Of a stretch of DNA of 64,000 nt, positions 41,807 to 51,538 are shown piece by piece. Origin of the DNA: Cichorium intybus (Eukaryota; Streptophyta; Magnoliopsida; Asterales; Asteraceae); the NCBI GenBank assembly GCA_023525715.1, contig CM042010.1, positions 79,237,894 to 79,301,893 of the forward strand, written 5' to 3'. Under the pieces are notes generated by a model that worked only from the letters and a program-made list of their open reading frames with translations, searched no databases and was not told where the DNA came from. The translations under genes and the position numbers were made by a program. Position 1 is the stretch's first letter. Every line of letters starts with the position of its first letter.

Positions 41807-42793
41807 ATGGCAATCACTCGAAGTAATGGTGGACCAGATGCGGGTGCCTCGAGTGGGGGAGGACCGACTGATGAAAATCTCTGCAACCTGATAGCGGAGG
41901 AGGTCTCGCGAGAAGTGTTGGCTGGGATACCTCAGTTCTTTGGTACTATTAAAGCTGAGCTATGGACAATGCTTGAGGAGCGACTGGCTACTCAGGGCTC
42001 ATCAAGGGCCAGGGATGCGAGCTATAAGGAGTTTTCGGCTTGTTCGCCTCCGATGTTCGATGGGGGTAGGGATCCGATTGTCAGCATGCGATGGGTTTCC
42101 ACGGTATGGGGTGCGTTCCGCACCTGTTCATGTCCTGAGAACTCAAACGTAACATTTGCGGTGAATCTTCTAAGAGAGGGTGCGAAAGATTGGTGGGAAA
42201 TACGAACGAAAGATCTCACCCCTGCTCAGTTGGATGCTATTACGTGGCCGCAATTCAAGGAATAGTTCAAACTGGAGTATGTTCCACAAGTGGAAATGGA
42301 ACGCTTGGCACAGGAATACCTGAATCTGACCCAGACCACTGAGACGGTGACGGAGATCACCAAAAAGTTTAATGAGTGAGCACTCTTCTGTCTAGAGTTT
42401 GCGGCAACTGAGCGCATGAGGATGACTCGATATTTGGCGATGCTTCGTACAGACATTCGAGAATTTGTGTCTGCTGCTAGGCACCAAACTCTTACCGATA
42501 TGATCGCGGCCGCTCGGGCCCGAGAGTTGGAATTGGAAACCCAACAAATGCAGAAGCGTCCGACGCCTACTCAGACTAAGCAGGTGTCAAAGAAATTTCG
42601 AGGGGCAGATCAGGGGAAGCAGCCATGGGAAGTGTTGTAAGTGTGGAAGTAATCATGAAGGGCGTTGCTGGGTGTTAATATGCCATAAGTGTGGAAAAGA
42701 GGGCCACTATGCTAAAGATTTCCGTCAGGAGGTCAAGATTTGTTTTAATTGTAATCAGGTAGGCCACTTCAAGGCCCAGTGTCCCCGTCTGAC
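41807..42793 (+). pseudogene. Element B gag with zinc knuckles (broken)
   Basis: Starts at MAITRSNGG. The gag core shows KDWWEIRTKDLTPAQL and continues past a TAG at 42263-42265 with FKLEYVPQVEMERLAQEYL, past a TGA near 42377-42379, then FAATERMRMTRYLAML and a basic region. A frameshift at about 42625-42640 switches to a frame with a Cys/His zinc cluster: CCKCGSNHEGRC, then CHKCGKEGHYAKDF (last Cys replaced by Phe) and an intact CFNCNQVGHFKAQC. The frame ends in TAG at about 42796. The protein would form the particle and bind RNA; as it stands it cannot be made in one piece. Confidence 0.88.
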
Positions 42794-43433
42794 TTAGGTA
42801 GTGGTTCAGAATCCAGCACCCACTACTCTCCGAATTACCGATGGTAGGCAGGGGAAAGGGGAAGCCCCTAAGACCAAGGGTCGAGCATTCGTCATGACCG
42901 CCGAGGAGGCACAGGATGCGCCCGACGTCGTCACAGGTACTCTTTCTTAATGTGTCTATTATTCTTTGATTAGGAACTTTCTTAGTCAACTCTACGCCTA
43001 CCTTTGTACTATTTGATTCGGGTGCTAGTCATTCTTTTGTGTCTTCCGTGTTGGGAAAGGGTTTCGGTATTGCTTTAGGAACTCTTCATCGGCCGTTAGA
43101 AGTAGAAATTGCGGATGATAAAATCGTGTAAGCGACTAGTGTTTATCGGGGATGTGAAGTAGTGATTCAAGGAATAAAGTTTCCGATCGAACTCATCCCT
43201 ATACCGTAGAGTGTCTCTCGAGCCATCATCGGTATGGATTGGTTGGGTCAGCATGAATCATGGATTAATTGTAAGAACAAACGAGTGTGGATTCAAACCC
43301 CAAGTGGGGGAGAGCTGGTTGTGCAGGGCGAGAGAAAGAATCGAGGTGCAGTTTTCTGTTCAGCTGCTAGGGCACGCAGACATTTTCAACATGGAGGTTC
43401 GGGATTTGTGGCTTATGTTTTAGACGCGCGAGA
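42794..43433 (+). pseudogene. Element B aspartic protease (broken)
   Basis: A retropepsin-type active site reads LFDSGASHSF with the Asp-Ser-Gly at 43015-43023. Downstream IIGMDWLGQHESW marks the end of the fold. Stops fall after GTLS, after DDKIV and after IPIP, and the frame moves before the active site. A family-typical linker (TKGRAFVMTAEEAQDAPDVV) precedes it. It would process Gag-Pol, but cannot act as encoded here. Confidence 0.85.
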
Positions 43434-44480
43434 AAAGAAGCCACAGCAGAAAGTAGGTGATATACCGGTGGTTCGGGATTTTCCTGATGTTTTCCCCAAG
43501 GACCTGCCTGGCGTACCGCCAGAGAGACAGGTGGAATTTAAGATCCAACTTAACTCCCGGTGCGGCTCCAATAGCTATAGCACCACATCGTCTTGTGCCT
43601 CCAGAGATGTTGGAGTTGTCTATTCAACTTCGGGAGTTACTAGATAAGGGATTTATTCGACCCAGTTGCTCACCGTGGGGAGCGCCTATTTTATTTGTTA
43701 AGAAGAAGGATGGTTCCAATAGGATTTGCATAGATTATCGTGAGCTGAACAATCTTACGGTGAAGAATCGATATCCATTACCTCGCATCGACGACTTATT
43801 CGATCAACTGCAGGGCGCTTCGTGGTTTTCAAAAATTGATTTGCGGTCAGGATACCATCAAATGCGAGTACGGGAGGAAGACATCCCGAAAACGGCTTTT
43901 CGGACGAGGTACGGCCACTTCGAGTTTGTAGTGATGCCGTTTGGACTGACCAATGCCCCTGCTGCTTTTATGGACTTAATAAACCGGGTGTGTCGACCGA
44001 TGTTGGATCGGTCGGTTATAGTTTTCATTGACGATATCTTAGTTTACTCTCGGAGCAGGGAGCAACACGAACAACATTTAAGGGAAGTATTGGAGACCTT
44101 AAGGAAGGAGAAGCTTTATGCAAAATTATCCAAGTGTGACTTTTGGCTATGGGAGGTCCAGTTTTTGGGTCACATCGTCAACGAGCAAGGAATCATGGTA
44201 GACCTGGCTAAGGTGGAGGCCGTGATGCGGTGGGAGATTCCAAAGACTCCCTCGGAGATTAGAAGTTTCTTGGGTCTAGCTGGTTATTATCGTCGTTTCA
44301 TCCAAGACTTCTCAAAGGTTGCGGTACCTTTGACTCGGCTAACTAAGAAAAACGCTGCTCTTCGGTGGGCTGAGGAGCAGCAGCAGGCTTTTGAGACTTT
44401 GCGGCGGAAATTATGTGAAGCTCCAGTTTTGACTTTGCCTGAAGGCATGGAGGACATGGTAGTTATTGTGATGAATCTAT
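43434..44480 (+). pseudogene. Element B reverse transcriptase
   Basis: The approach to RT (VVRDFPDVFPKDLPGVPPE) is in one frame. A frameshift near 43555 leads into an open stretch carrying all RT blocks: GFIRPSCSPWGAPILFVKKK, CIDYRELN, FSKIDLRSGYHQMR, VMPFGLTNAPAAF and the intact catalytic box FIDD at 44024-44035, followed by LGHIVNEQGI and FLGLAGYYRRFIQDFS. This is the best-preserved domain in the window, with about 300 uninterrupted codons. It is still cut off from gag/protease upstream and from RNase H downstream by frameshifts. Confidence 0.93.
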
Positions 44481-44811
44481 CTCGGGATTGGGGACAGTCT
44501 TGATGCAACGAGGTATGGTGATTGCATACGCCTCGCGACAGTTGAAGCCCCATGAGGCTAACTATCCTACTCATGATTTGGAATTGGGAACGGTGATTTT
44601 TGCTCTCAAGATTTGGAGACACTATTTGTATGGAGTGAAGTGTACCATCTATACCGAGCACAAGAGTTTGAAGTATCTGATGGATCAGGCCAATCTCAAT
44701 ATGAGACAAAGGAGATGGTTAGATGTATTGAAAAACTATGATTGTGAGATACACTATCACCCTGGAAAGGCCAATATGGTAGCAGATGCGTTAAGTCGTA
44801 AGACTTCAGGA
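44440..44811 (+). pseudogene. Element B RNase H
   Basis: After a one-base frame change near 44465, the frame gives LGTVLMQRGMVIAYASRQLK, HDLELGTVIFALK, YTEHKSLKYL and HYHPGKANMVADALSRK. These hold the Glu and the last Asp of the RNase H active site. The first Asp sits in the damaged segment, and the third (normally Asp before His-Lys-Ser) reads Glu in YTEHKS. Activity is doubtful. Confidence 0.88.
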
Positions 44812-46330
44812 ACACCCCTTCGGGGCGTTTGTCTAAGGATGACAATTATGACACCGCTTCTTGAGCTGATAAGGAAGGCTCAGGTGGAAGCAAGCAAGAG
44901 CGAGAATCAGAAAGGTGAGAGAATTGTGGGTCAGTTGGCAGCTATGGTCAAAGAGAGTAGAGATTTGTTAACCTGCCATGAGAGAATTTGGGTACCGAAG
45001 CTGGGCGGGGTTCGTCAAACCCTATTGGAGGAGGCACATAAATCCAAGTTCTCTATCCACCCTGGAGAAACTAAAATGTATAGGGATCTGCGCGAATATT
45101 ATTGGTGGCCAGGCATGAAGAGGGAAGTAGCTTGGTTTGTCGAAAGATGCATGGCATGTCGTAGGGTCAAGGCCGAGCACCAACGGACTCACGGGAGATT
45201 GCAGCCTCTTGAGATTCCAGAATGGAAATGGGAGCATATCACAATGGATTTCATCATGAAGTTGCCAAGAACCCCTCGACATATGGACACCATTTGGGTT
45301 ATCGTGGATAGGTTGACTAAAAGTGCTCATTTCCTCCCCATCCAAGAGACCTTCTCTGCAAAGGAATTGGCTAAGGTCTACGTGGACGAGATTATCTCTC
45401 GGCATGGTATACCGGTCAGCGGTGATATCCGACTGGGATGTCCGATTTACGTCTAGGTTTTGGAAGAAGTTTCATGAGGAATTAGGCACTCGCCTCCATT
45501 TCAGCACAGCATATCATCCTCAAATGGATGGGCAGAGTGAAAGGACGATTCAAACACTGGAGGATATGCTTAGGGCATGCGTTATCGATTTTGGCAGGAG
45601 TTGGGATTCCCATCTCCCTCTAGCTGAGTTTTCCTATAATAACAGTTATCACGCGAGCATTGGCAGGGCTCCCTTCGAGATGTTGTATGGAAGGAAATGT
45701 CGGACTCCTATTTGCTGGGGCGAGGTTGGCCAGCAGGTATTGGGTAGTACTGAGGTAGTACTCAGGACTACCGAGCTAATTCAGAAGGTTCAGGAGAGAT
45801 TGTTAACGGCTCAAAGTCGACAGAAAAGTTATGCAGATCGGCGACGGTCCGATCTCGAGTTTCAAGTTGGAGATTATGTTCTTCTTAAGGTTTCACCTTG
45901 GAACGGAGTTATTCGTTTTAGGAAGCGAGGAAAGCTTGGCCCTAGGTACATTGGACCTTATCGAATCATCGTGCGAGTAGGTAAGGTAGTTTACCGGTTA
46001 GAGCTGCCCGAGCAGCTTAGTCAGATTCACGACACGTTCCATGTTTCACAACTTAGAAAGTGCATTACTGAGGAATCTACAATAGTGCCTTTGGAGGATA
46101 TTCAATTAGACGAACGCCTAAATTATGTCGAGGGACCAATTACCATCATTGAAAGGAAGATAAAGTCTTTACGAAATAAAACAATAGGATTAGTTAAGGT
46201 GCAGTGGCAGCATCGAAAAGGGTCCGAGTGGACTTGGGAACCGGAGGAGGAAATGCGGAGGCATTATCCAGAATTGTTTACCGGCACGGATTTCATGGAC
46301 GAAATCCAGTTAAGTGGGGGAAAATTGTAA
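44812..46330 (+). pseudogene. Element B integrase with chromodomain-like tail (one frameshift)
   Basis: The HHCC zinc region (HKSKFSIHPG, CMACRRVKAE), the DDE core (MDFIMKLPR, SDWDVRFTSRFW, YHPQMDGQSERTIQTLE) and the C-terminal block GDYVLLKVSPWNGVIRFRK are all recognisable. A frameshift at about 45412-45425 separates the first catalytic Asp from the other two residues. The second half is open to 46330 and ends in a chromodomain-like segment (VKVQWQHRKGSEWTWEPEEE, HYPELF). In chromoviruses this tail guides integration to marked chromatin. The stop codon lies inside the first bases of the 3' LTR (TTGTAA), so coding and LTR overlap by a few bases. Confidence 0.92.
46312..46325 (+). other. Polypurine tract of element B
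   Basis: AAGTGGGGGAAAAT directly before the TGTAAG of the 3' LTR, the expected plus-strand primer position. Confidence 0.8.
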
Positions 46331-47771
46331 GACCCGTTCCGCCGACTCGCGGACCGGACTAATCCGCGGCGCGGCTTTATGAAGGATCTGGAATCACGAA
46401 GGACTTGTACGCGCAGAGCGGCTCGGAAGAACCCACGGCGCGGTGCGCCGCTAATGTGAAAAACCCTAATTCGGATTTAAATGCCTATATAAAGGGTCCC
46501 AACCCTAGGGTTCGTGTTTTTGGGAAATATCTAGACTGGAGTCGACTGATTTCAGCAGAGGCTCTTTGGTTCCAAGGCTTTGAAGGTTTAAAGGAAGAGA
46601 TACAACGTGGGGAAAGGCTTGTAGTCGGTCGGGTGCATTCCTCTGTTCTCCAGAAGCAAGGTAAGAGGATATTCTGATATTTCATTTTATCTCGTATTAA
46701 GGTGTTATCCCTAGGCTAATAGTCTTAGATGACTTGTAACACTTAGGGTTTTGACCAAGGACATGCATGGACTTGCATGTCCATAAGGAAGTGATCTTAG
46801 GGTAGTTTCTGATCCTAGGAAGGGTATGGAGTGAAATCCTAGCCGATGACTGAACTGATTTAGGGCTTAGAAGACTTTGGATTAATACGAGTCCGCGGCA
46901 CGGACAGGCTATGTCAGCAACACGGGTTCGGCTAAGCCCCGTAACTATGCGGAGATAGCCGCGACGCGTAGGGTGAGGAGCCATGCCGTGGTGAACGACT
47001 GTTTGACCCAAAAGCTTAGTTTCGACCCGTGTTGGTTACCAAACGTGGGGACTGACCTTTAGGTAAGTCTATAGAAGTTTAGTCATTGCTTGACATGTTG
47101 TGTATGTGAGATATAGGTGTGTGGACGAGCTAAGTGGGGATATTAAAGTGTATCTGTGCGGTTTCGAATCAGGTGAGTATCCTCACCTTACTATATGATG
47201 TTGCATGTTAGGCATCTTGTATGTTATTTATAGTTATATGATTTGCTCCATATCTGTGATTATTTGTTGTTGGGCTCAGTACTGATGGATGTCCCCTCGT
47301 AGCTGTTGTATGGCGAGTTGAACTATTGCCTTGTCCCATAGCTGTTGTATGATGGGCTGGGCCATAACCGGGAACCCATAGCTGTTGTATGATGGGTAGA
47401 ACCTTCCTGTGTCCATAGCTGTTGTATGATGGACGCCCGTAGCTATTGTATGGCGGGTAGGGTTTGGTCGTTCTCGAGGACGGGTTGTTTAATGTGTGGG
47501 CATGTATGGTAGTTTGTGGACTCACTAAGCTTTAAGCTTACCCGTTGATTTTATAACATTTCAGGTATTTCAAATGACAAAGGGAAGGGCAAGGCTTAAC
47601 GGCAGCGCATCGCATACAAGAGATTTATTTTAATGAACTATATTAGTATTTTCAAATGTTTCCGCTGTTGGTTTAAGTAATATGTTGAACAATTTTACTT
47701 TTTGGAATAAATATTTTATTGGAACCTTGATAATAAATGAATTTTAGAACTTTTGAAATTGGGGCGTTACA
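46326..47771 (+). repeat. Element B 3' LTR
   Basis: TGTAAGACCCG to GGGCGTTACA (1446 bp). It retains the GC-rich segment missing from the 5' LTR. It has a TATA box at 46486-46493 and AATAAA at 47706-47711, a possible polyadenylation signal. The 5' LTR reads AATACA at the latter site. Confidence 0.95.
47172..47541 (+). other. Hairpin array in element B 3' LTR
   Basis: All five hairpins pair: CTCGT/GCGAG (47296, 47313), CCCAT/ATGGG (47335, 47352), ACCCAT/ATGGGT (47374, 47392), GTCCAT/ATGGAC (47411, 47429) and CCCGT/GCGGG (47436, 47453). Each has a 12-nt loop AGCTGTTGTATG (AGCTATTGTATG in the last). The upstream GGTGAG/CTCACC hairpin is at 47172-47187 and the TAAGC/GCTTA hairpin near 47527-47541. 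Confidence 0.82.
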
Positions 47772-47776
47772 GTATG
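47772..47776. repeat. Right target site duplication of element B (GTATG)
   Basis: Exact repeat of 39610-39614. Element A sequence resumes at 47777. Confidence 0.95.
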
Positions 47777-48106
47777 AGTTGTATATTATGATAGTGTATC
47801 ATTGTACTTTGTTCCCGAAATCTTATAGATTTCCAAATTTTGGAGTGATAGTATTAATTAATGTTTTGAGTAATGATCATGTTTTACACATAATACAGAT
47901 AAGGAGATCCAACATAAATACTGAAAATAGTTTTCTATAGATTGAAACTACTTGCTTTCGGTTACAATAGTTACAAAAATACTGAAAATAGTTTTTCATT
48001 GATTGAAACTGCTTGCTTTAGGCATTGATAAACACTTGCAGTAAAACTGTTATTCCACAAAAGTCCTAACCCTACCCTAGGGAAGAAGCCACCCTAGATG
48101 AAATGT
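47777..48106 (-). other. Element A internal segment with a 61 bp-spaced duplication
   Basis: This non-coding stretch of element A lies between its upstream frame and gag (joined to 39609 before B inserted). It holds two imperfect direct copies of an about 50 bp motif starting ACTGAAAATAG at 47920 and 47981, each followed by ATTGAAACT and CTTGCTTT. No function is evident. Confidence 0.6.
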
Positions 48107-48957
48107 CTAATATGCTAAAGGAGTAACCAAATAACGGACCAGCTCATCGAACTGCTCCTAGAGTTGGCATTGTCTTTGCTCAACAACGACCGCTCGGTTC
48201 TCGGCTGCATCTAGTCGTCTCTCTGTAACATGAGTCCGGTACTCTAGGGCCCGAATATGAGCACCCAAAGTGTTTGTCGTGGTGCGACTTGCACCCATGC
48301 GATGGTAGAGGGTCTGGATGGCTTCAGTGTCATCCTTCTCTTCTTATTCGAGTCTTTCGACTCGCTGCTCAATCGCCCTGGAGGTAGTGCCTGTAGCTCT
48401 AAAGAGTTCCTCCAAATAATGGACTCTGTCGGCTAGTGATCTGTTGCCCTGAGTCATCGGGCCATCATGTGGCGGAGCCTAAGAAGACTCGCCTATCTCA
48501 AATCGTGGAGGATTGTTAGTAGTCCTCCTCTGGATAAGTAAATCAGTGAGCCATGTTGGCTCATGGGACAATGTCGGTTTCCTCTTCGGAACGACGTTCT
48601 TCCTTGGGGCCCTCATCAGTAGGGGACTCTTGTCATGAGAGCGCTAGGGCTGGTAACATGGCCTAGGCGGAGAGGATGGTGCAAACTCTTTATCATTGAG
48701 GTTCTCCTCATCCTCTACTGGATTTTTGTCCCTTTGGGCATCCTCTAATATCCCTCATCATCAGTCTCTTCGAACTCCTCTGGGTTGTTTTCCTCTTTGT
48801 CTTCTGAAGGATCTTCCTCATCCTAGAGTTCAATTGGGGCCATCGGAACGTCTCTGGGAAAATATGGGTCTCCTGCTAACGGTATCGGGGCTCTATCGGG
48901 ATGCATAATATCTATCAAAGCTGGTTGATCTTCAGGAACCCTAGCGATCCTATATTA
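48107..48957 (-). pseudogene. Element A upstream frame: acidic and coiled-coil gag leader (several stops)
   Basis: Read on the minus strand this gives a long degraded frame. A first part contains IDIMHPDRAPIPLAGDPYFP and a run very rich in Asp and Glu (EEDPSEDKEENNPEEFEETD). After a frame change near 48750 comes a basic patch (MRAPRKNVVPKRK at 48616), then a helix-prone segment with heptad-like spacing (RVHYLEELFRATGT, AIEQRVERLE, LGAHIRALEYRTHVTERRLD) ending with TAG at 48107. At least five stops interrupt it. It precedes gag in transcription order and is separated from it by about 0.5 kb once B is removed. It resembles N-terminal coiled-coil regions of plant Ty3/gypsy Gag, but the start and any splice are unknown. 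It could be the amino end of Gag or a separate product. Confidence 0.65.
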
Positions 48958-49585
48958 AAGAGTTAGGAAATTTTAAGTGTGTTAGTAAGGAATTTTTAAT
49001 TCTATAAGGATTATAAAACAATATAGAGTTTCTAAGGTACTATGTATCTACAGAGAATCTTGAGAACATTCTTCAATCTATAAAACTCTCAACCATTGTA
49101 GTCTGTCAATCACCTTGATCAAAGTTGGTTCCTGCCCGACAATAAAAAATATAGGCGCGCATTCCATGTTTATTTGTGGTATGGCTTATGTAAGGTACTA
49201 TATTCGTCGAGGTATTTGACCTAAATGGTTGAGTTTGTAGTTTTAGTTGAAGTTGTGTTAGAATTTTATTAAGTGTTCTCATCGTAGGTCAGAGTATATA
49301 TATAACTCGTATATATTTTGTTGGTGAGGTTTGTAGTATTATTAGTTTTTGTTTTGTACCATAAAACTATCAAATAAGGATCGGCCAGATGAGAAGTACC
49401 GGTGGGCAGGATCATTTTGGCATTAAAGTTGTTCCGAATCCATCATCCCAATCGATAGTTCAAACTAGACACCTCTCCTGTAAGTAGTCGAGAAGTAGTG
49501 TAATTAATAATAATACTTTTATTAGAAGCCAGTTGCTATAGTTGTATTCCTCTTTCAAGGATACGAGTTCTCTATAGCCAATTTA
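48958..49585 (-). other. Element A untranslated leader
   Basis: AT-rich sequence between the primer site and the upstream frame, with a TATATATATAAC stretch near 49289. I see no supported gene here. Confidence 0.6.
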
Positions 49586-49597
49586 GCTCTGATACCA
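49586..49597 (-). other. Primer binding site of element A
   Basis: On the minus strand TGGTATCAGAGC lies three bases inside the TGTGACA end of the right LTR. It is complementary to initiator-Met tRNA and fixes this LTR as the 5' one and the element as minus-strand. Confidence 0.93.
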
Positions 49598-49600
49598 TTC

Positions 49601-51091
49601 TGTCACACCCCCGGCTGAGGCGGCGGAATACGCCGGGCTGTGCGACTTAGTTCATGGATCTCAAGCAATTGAATATACACCCCAAGTACAACGATAAACA
49701 AAAAGATAGTTGTATTTCATCTTGAAGTTTGAATACAGAGTTCTTACAGATAATAATAGTAAAGTACATGAAATGCCTTAATAGATAGGTAGATATAACA
49801 AAACGGTAAACTAAGTTTCCTGATATCCGTGAACATTTCCATCTTTTGAAAGGCTTACTGATCTCTTGAGAATACATGTAGTTTTGAGGGTCAACACTAG
49901 GTTGGTGAGAGTTACAGGTTTTATGCTAAACATAGCAGTAATAGTTTTATTAGATAACTAAAAGTATTTTCTTTGTAAGTAAATCCATACTTATAAATAA
50001 TGTGTGAGTTTTTGAGAAACCATCACTGTTTATAGTGAGTCCGATAAACGAGCTATCCGACTAGAATGTACCCCCTACAATGCTTCATGGATGTCGTAGT
50101 AATGAAAATGATAAGTATCACCTACTTGCCGTCGAGGTTGTAGCTAGCAACCGTAGGTGGGGTGTCAACCCGTATAGATCTATACATATGTATCTCGCTC
50201 TGCTTAATTAACAGTTATAGTAATGTGGGGTCTAAGTATTTCTACATAGTTATGAATATTGTCTCACTATCTAAGCCATTGATAAATGTAGGATAGACAA
50301 GTCTCACCCCAAAATGGTTTTTGTTATAAAAGTCGAGTATGTTGATAAGTATATATGTAAAAGTGTACAATACTCGCTTACTGAAAACATCTTATAAAGC
50401 TATAATAACATTTATAAAACCTGATATGAAATCGGTAAATGTTTGTATTGCACATGTATTCTTCCCCAGAATATATAAAAACATAGACAAAGGGGCCATA
50501 ACACTAACTTTTGAAGAGTGAATTCAGCTTAGATTCGAGAATAATCGCGTTCGAGAAACACCGAAAAATAACACCAACAAAGACTGCTTAAAGGGGCAAA
50601 GGGAGAGAGGAAAAAAGCTAGATGCTTGGTGAATTGGTGAAAATAAATGAAGAAGATGCATCTTATTTATAGGGTTGAAACTCACTATTCTCGAGGTAAG
50701 CGCTTACATAATCATTACGCTATTCTTTCTGATTTTATAATTAGTATTATTTTCGAGACCGGAGAATTGTTAAGCCGAGTGCACTGATTTTAGAAACCCA
50801 AACAGATAATTTTTTCAAGTTGCAGAACACCGGGAAAACGCGTTTAAATGTGTGCGTTCGTTTATCCGTAGCATCCGGCGTTTGACTTTTATAACTTAGA
50901 ACAATTATTATTTTCCATAAAATAATAATTCTCAAAACAAATTGCAAGTATTAAATCATTTGCTAATAAATCAAATTCATTATATCAAACAATCAAATTG
51001 GTGTCTAACTTGTTATTGGTGTGACCCTATAGGATCATATGTTATTAGCAATATCATTTTATGATCATCCTTGGGCATATAGAACTAACAT
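49601..51091 (-). repeat. Element A 5' LTR (right-hand copy, outer end unlike the left LTR)
   Basis: From 49601 to about 50838 the sequence is a close copy of 33408 to about 34668, including the TATAAATAA box (50663-50671). Beyond that the two LTRs share nothing obvious. This copy continues with GCGTTTAAATGTG and runs about 250 bp of AT-rich sequence, including a TGTGACCCTATAGG motif seen in other plant LTRs, to the satellite at 51092. The outer part is about 440 bp on the left and about 250 bp here. It may be a recombinant LTR or a replaced end. Confidence 0.8.
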
Positions 51092-51538
51092 ATAACCCAT
51101 CACAACCCTTCATAATGGTCCATAACCCAGCACAAACTTTTCTATGGTCCATAACCCATCACAACCCTTCACAATTGAGCAAAACCTATCACAACCCTTC
51201 ATAATTGAGCAAAACCTATCACAACCCTTCATAGTGGTCAATAACCCATCATAATCCTTCATAACGCTCTATAACCCATCACAACCTTCATAATAGTCCA
51301 TAACCCATACAACCCTTCATAATGGTCCATAACCCATGAAAACCCTTTCTAATGCTCCATAATCCATCCAACCCTTCATAATTGACAATAACCAATCACA
51401 ACCCTTCATAATGGTCCATAATCTAGCACAACAGTTTCAATGATCCATAACCCATCATAACCCTTCATAATTTCCATAACCCATCACAACCATACATATG
51501 GTCCACAACCTATCATAACCCTTTCTATGGTCCATAAC
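51092..51538. repeat. Satellite island between elements A and C
   Basis: About 15 monomers of the 30 bp satellite. They are more diverged than the main array (ACAATTGAGCAAAACC appears in tandem, and GTCCACAACC and CATAATTTCC are private). The phase matches the left flank of A and the right flank of C, so it is one array split by insertions. Confidence 0.95.
51534..51538. repeat. Left target site duplication of element C (ATAAC)
   Basis: ATAAC before TGTAACACC is matched by ATAAC at 62303-62307 after the 3' LTR. The satellite reads in phase across the joined flanks. Confidence 0.88.

Larger units (their letters stand above)
39615..47771 (+). mobile_element. Element B: complete but degenerate Ty3/gypsy chromovirus-like element nested in element A
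   Basis: Paired LTRs (39615-41024 and 46326-47771), a Met-tRNA primer site, gag, protease, RT, RNase H, integrase, a chromodomain-like tail and a polypurine tract all lie in the standard Ty3/gypsy order on the plus strand. A perfect 5 bp duplication (GTATG) proves insertion into the leader/gag area of element A, so B is younger than A. The tail (QWQHRKGSEWTWEPEEEM) suggests a Tekay/Del-type chromovirus, inferred from family resemblance. Gag and pol have several stops and frameshifts, and the two LTRs differ by substitutions and indels, so it is not a recent copy. Confidence 0.96.
33408..51091 (-). mobile_element. Element A: Ty3/gypsy LTR retrotransposon, minus strand, interrupted by element B
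   Basis: Read on the minus strand the order is 5' LTR (about 51091-49601), Met-tRNA primer site, an acidic/coiled-coil reading frame, gag, protease, RT, RNase H, integrase, a chromodomain-like tail, polypurine tract and 3' LTR (35107-33408). This pol order is that of Ty3/gypsy, and the C-terminal tail suggests a chromovirus. Element B is inserted at 39615-47771. The satellite flanks rejoin in correct phase: ATAAC precedes the left end (33403-33407) and follows the right end (51092-51096). That supports insertion into satellite, but ATAAC is abundant there and one extra T lies at the right junction. All coding parts carry stops or frameshifts. Confidence 0.9.
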
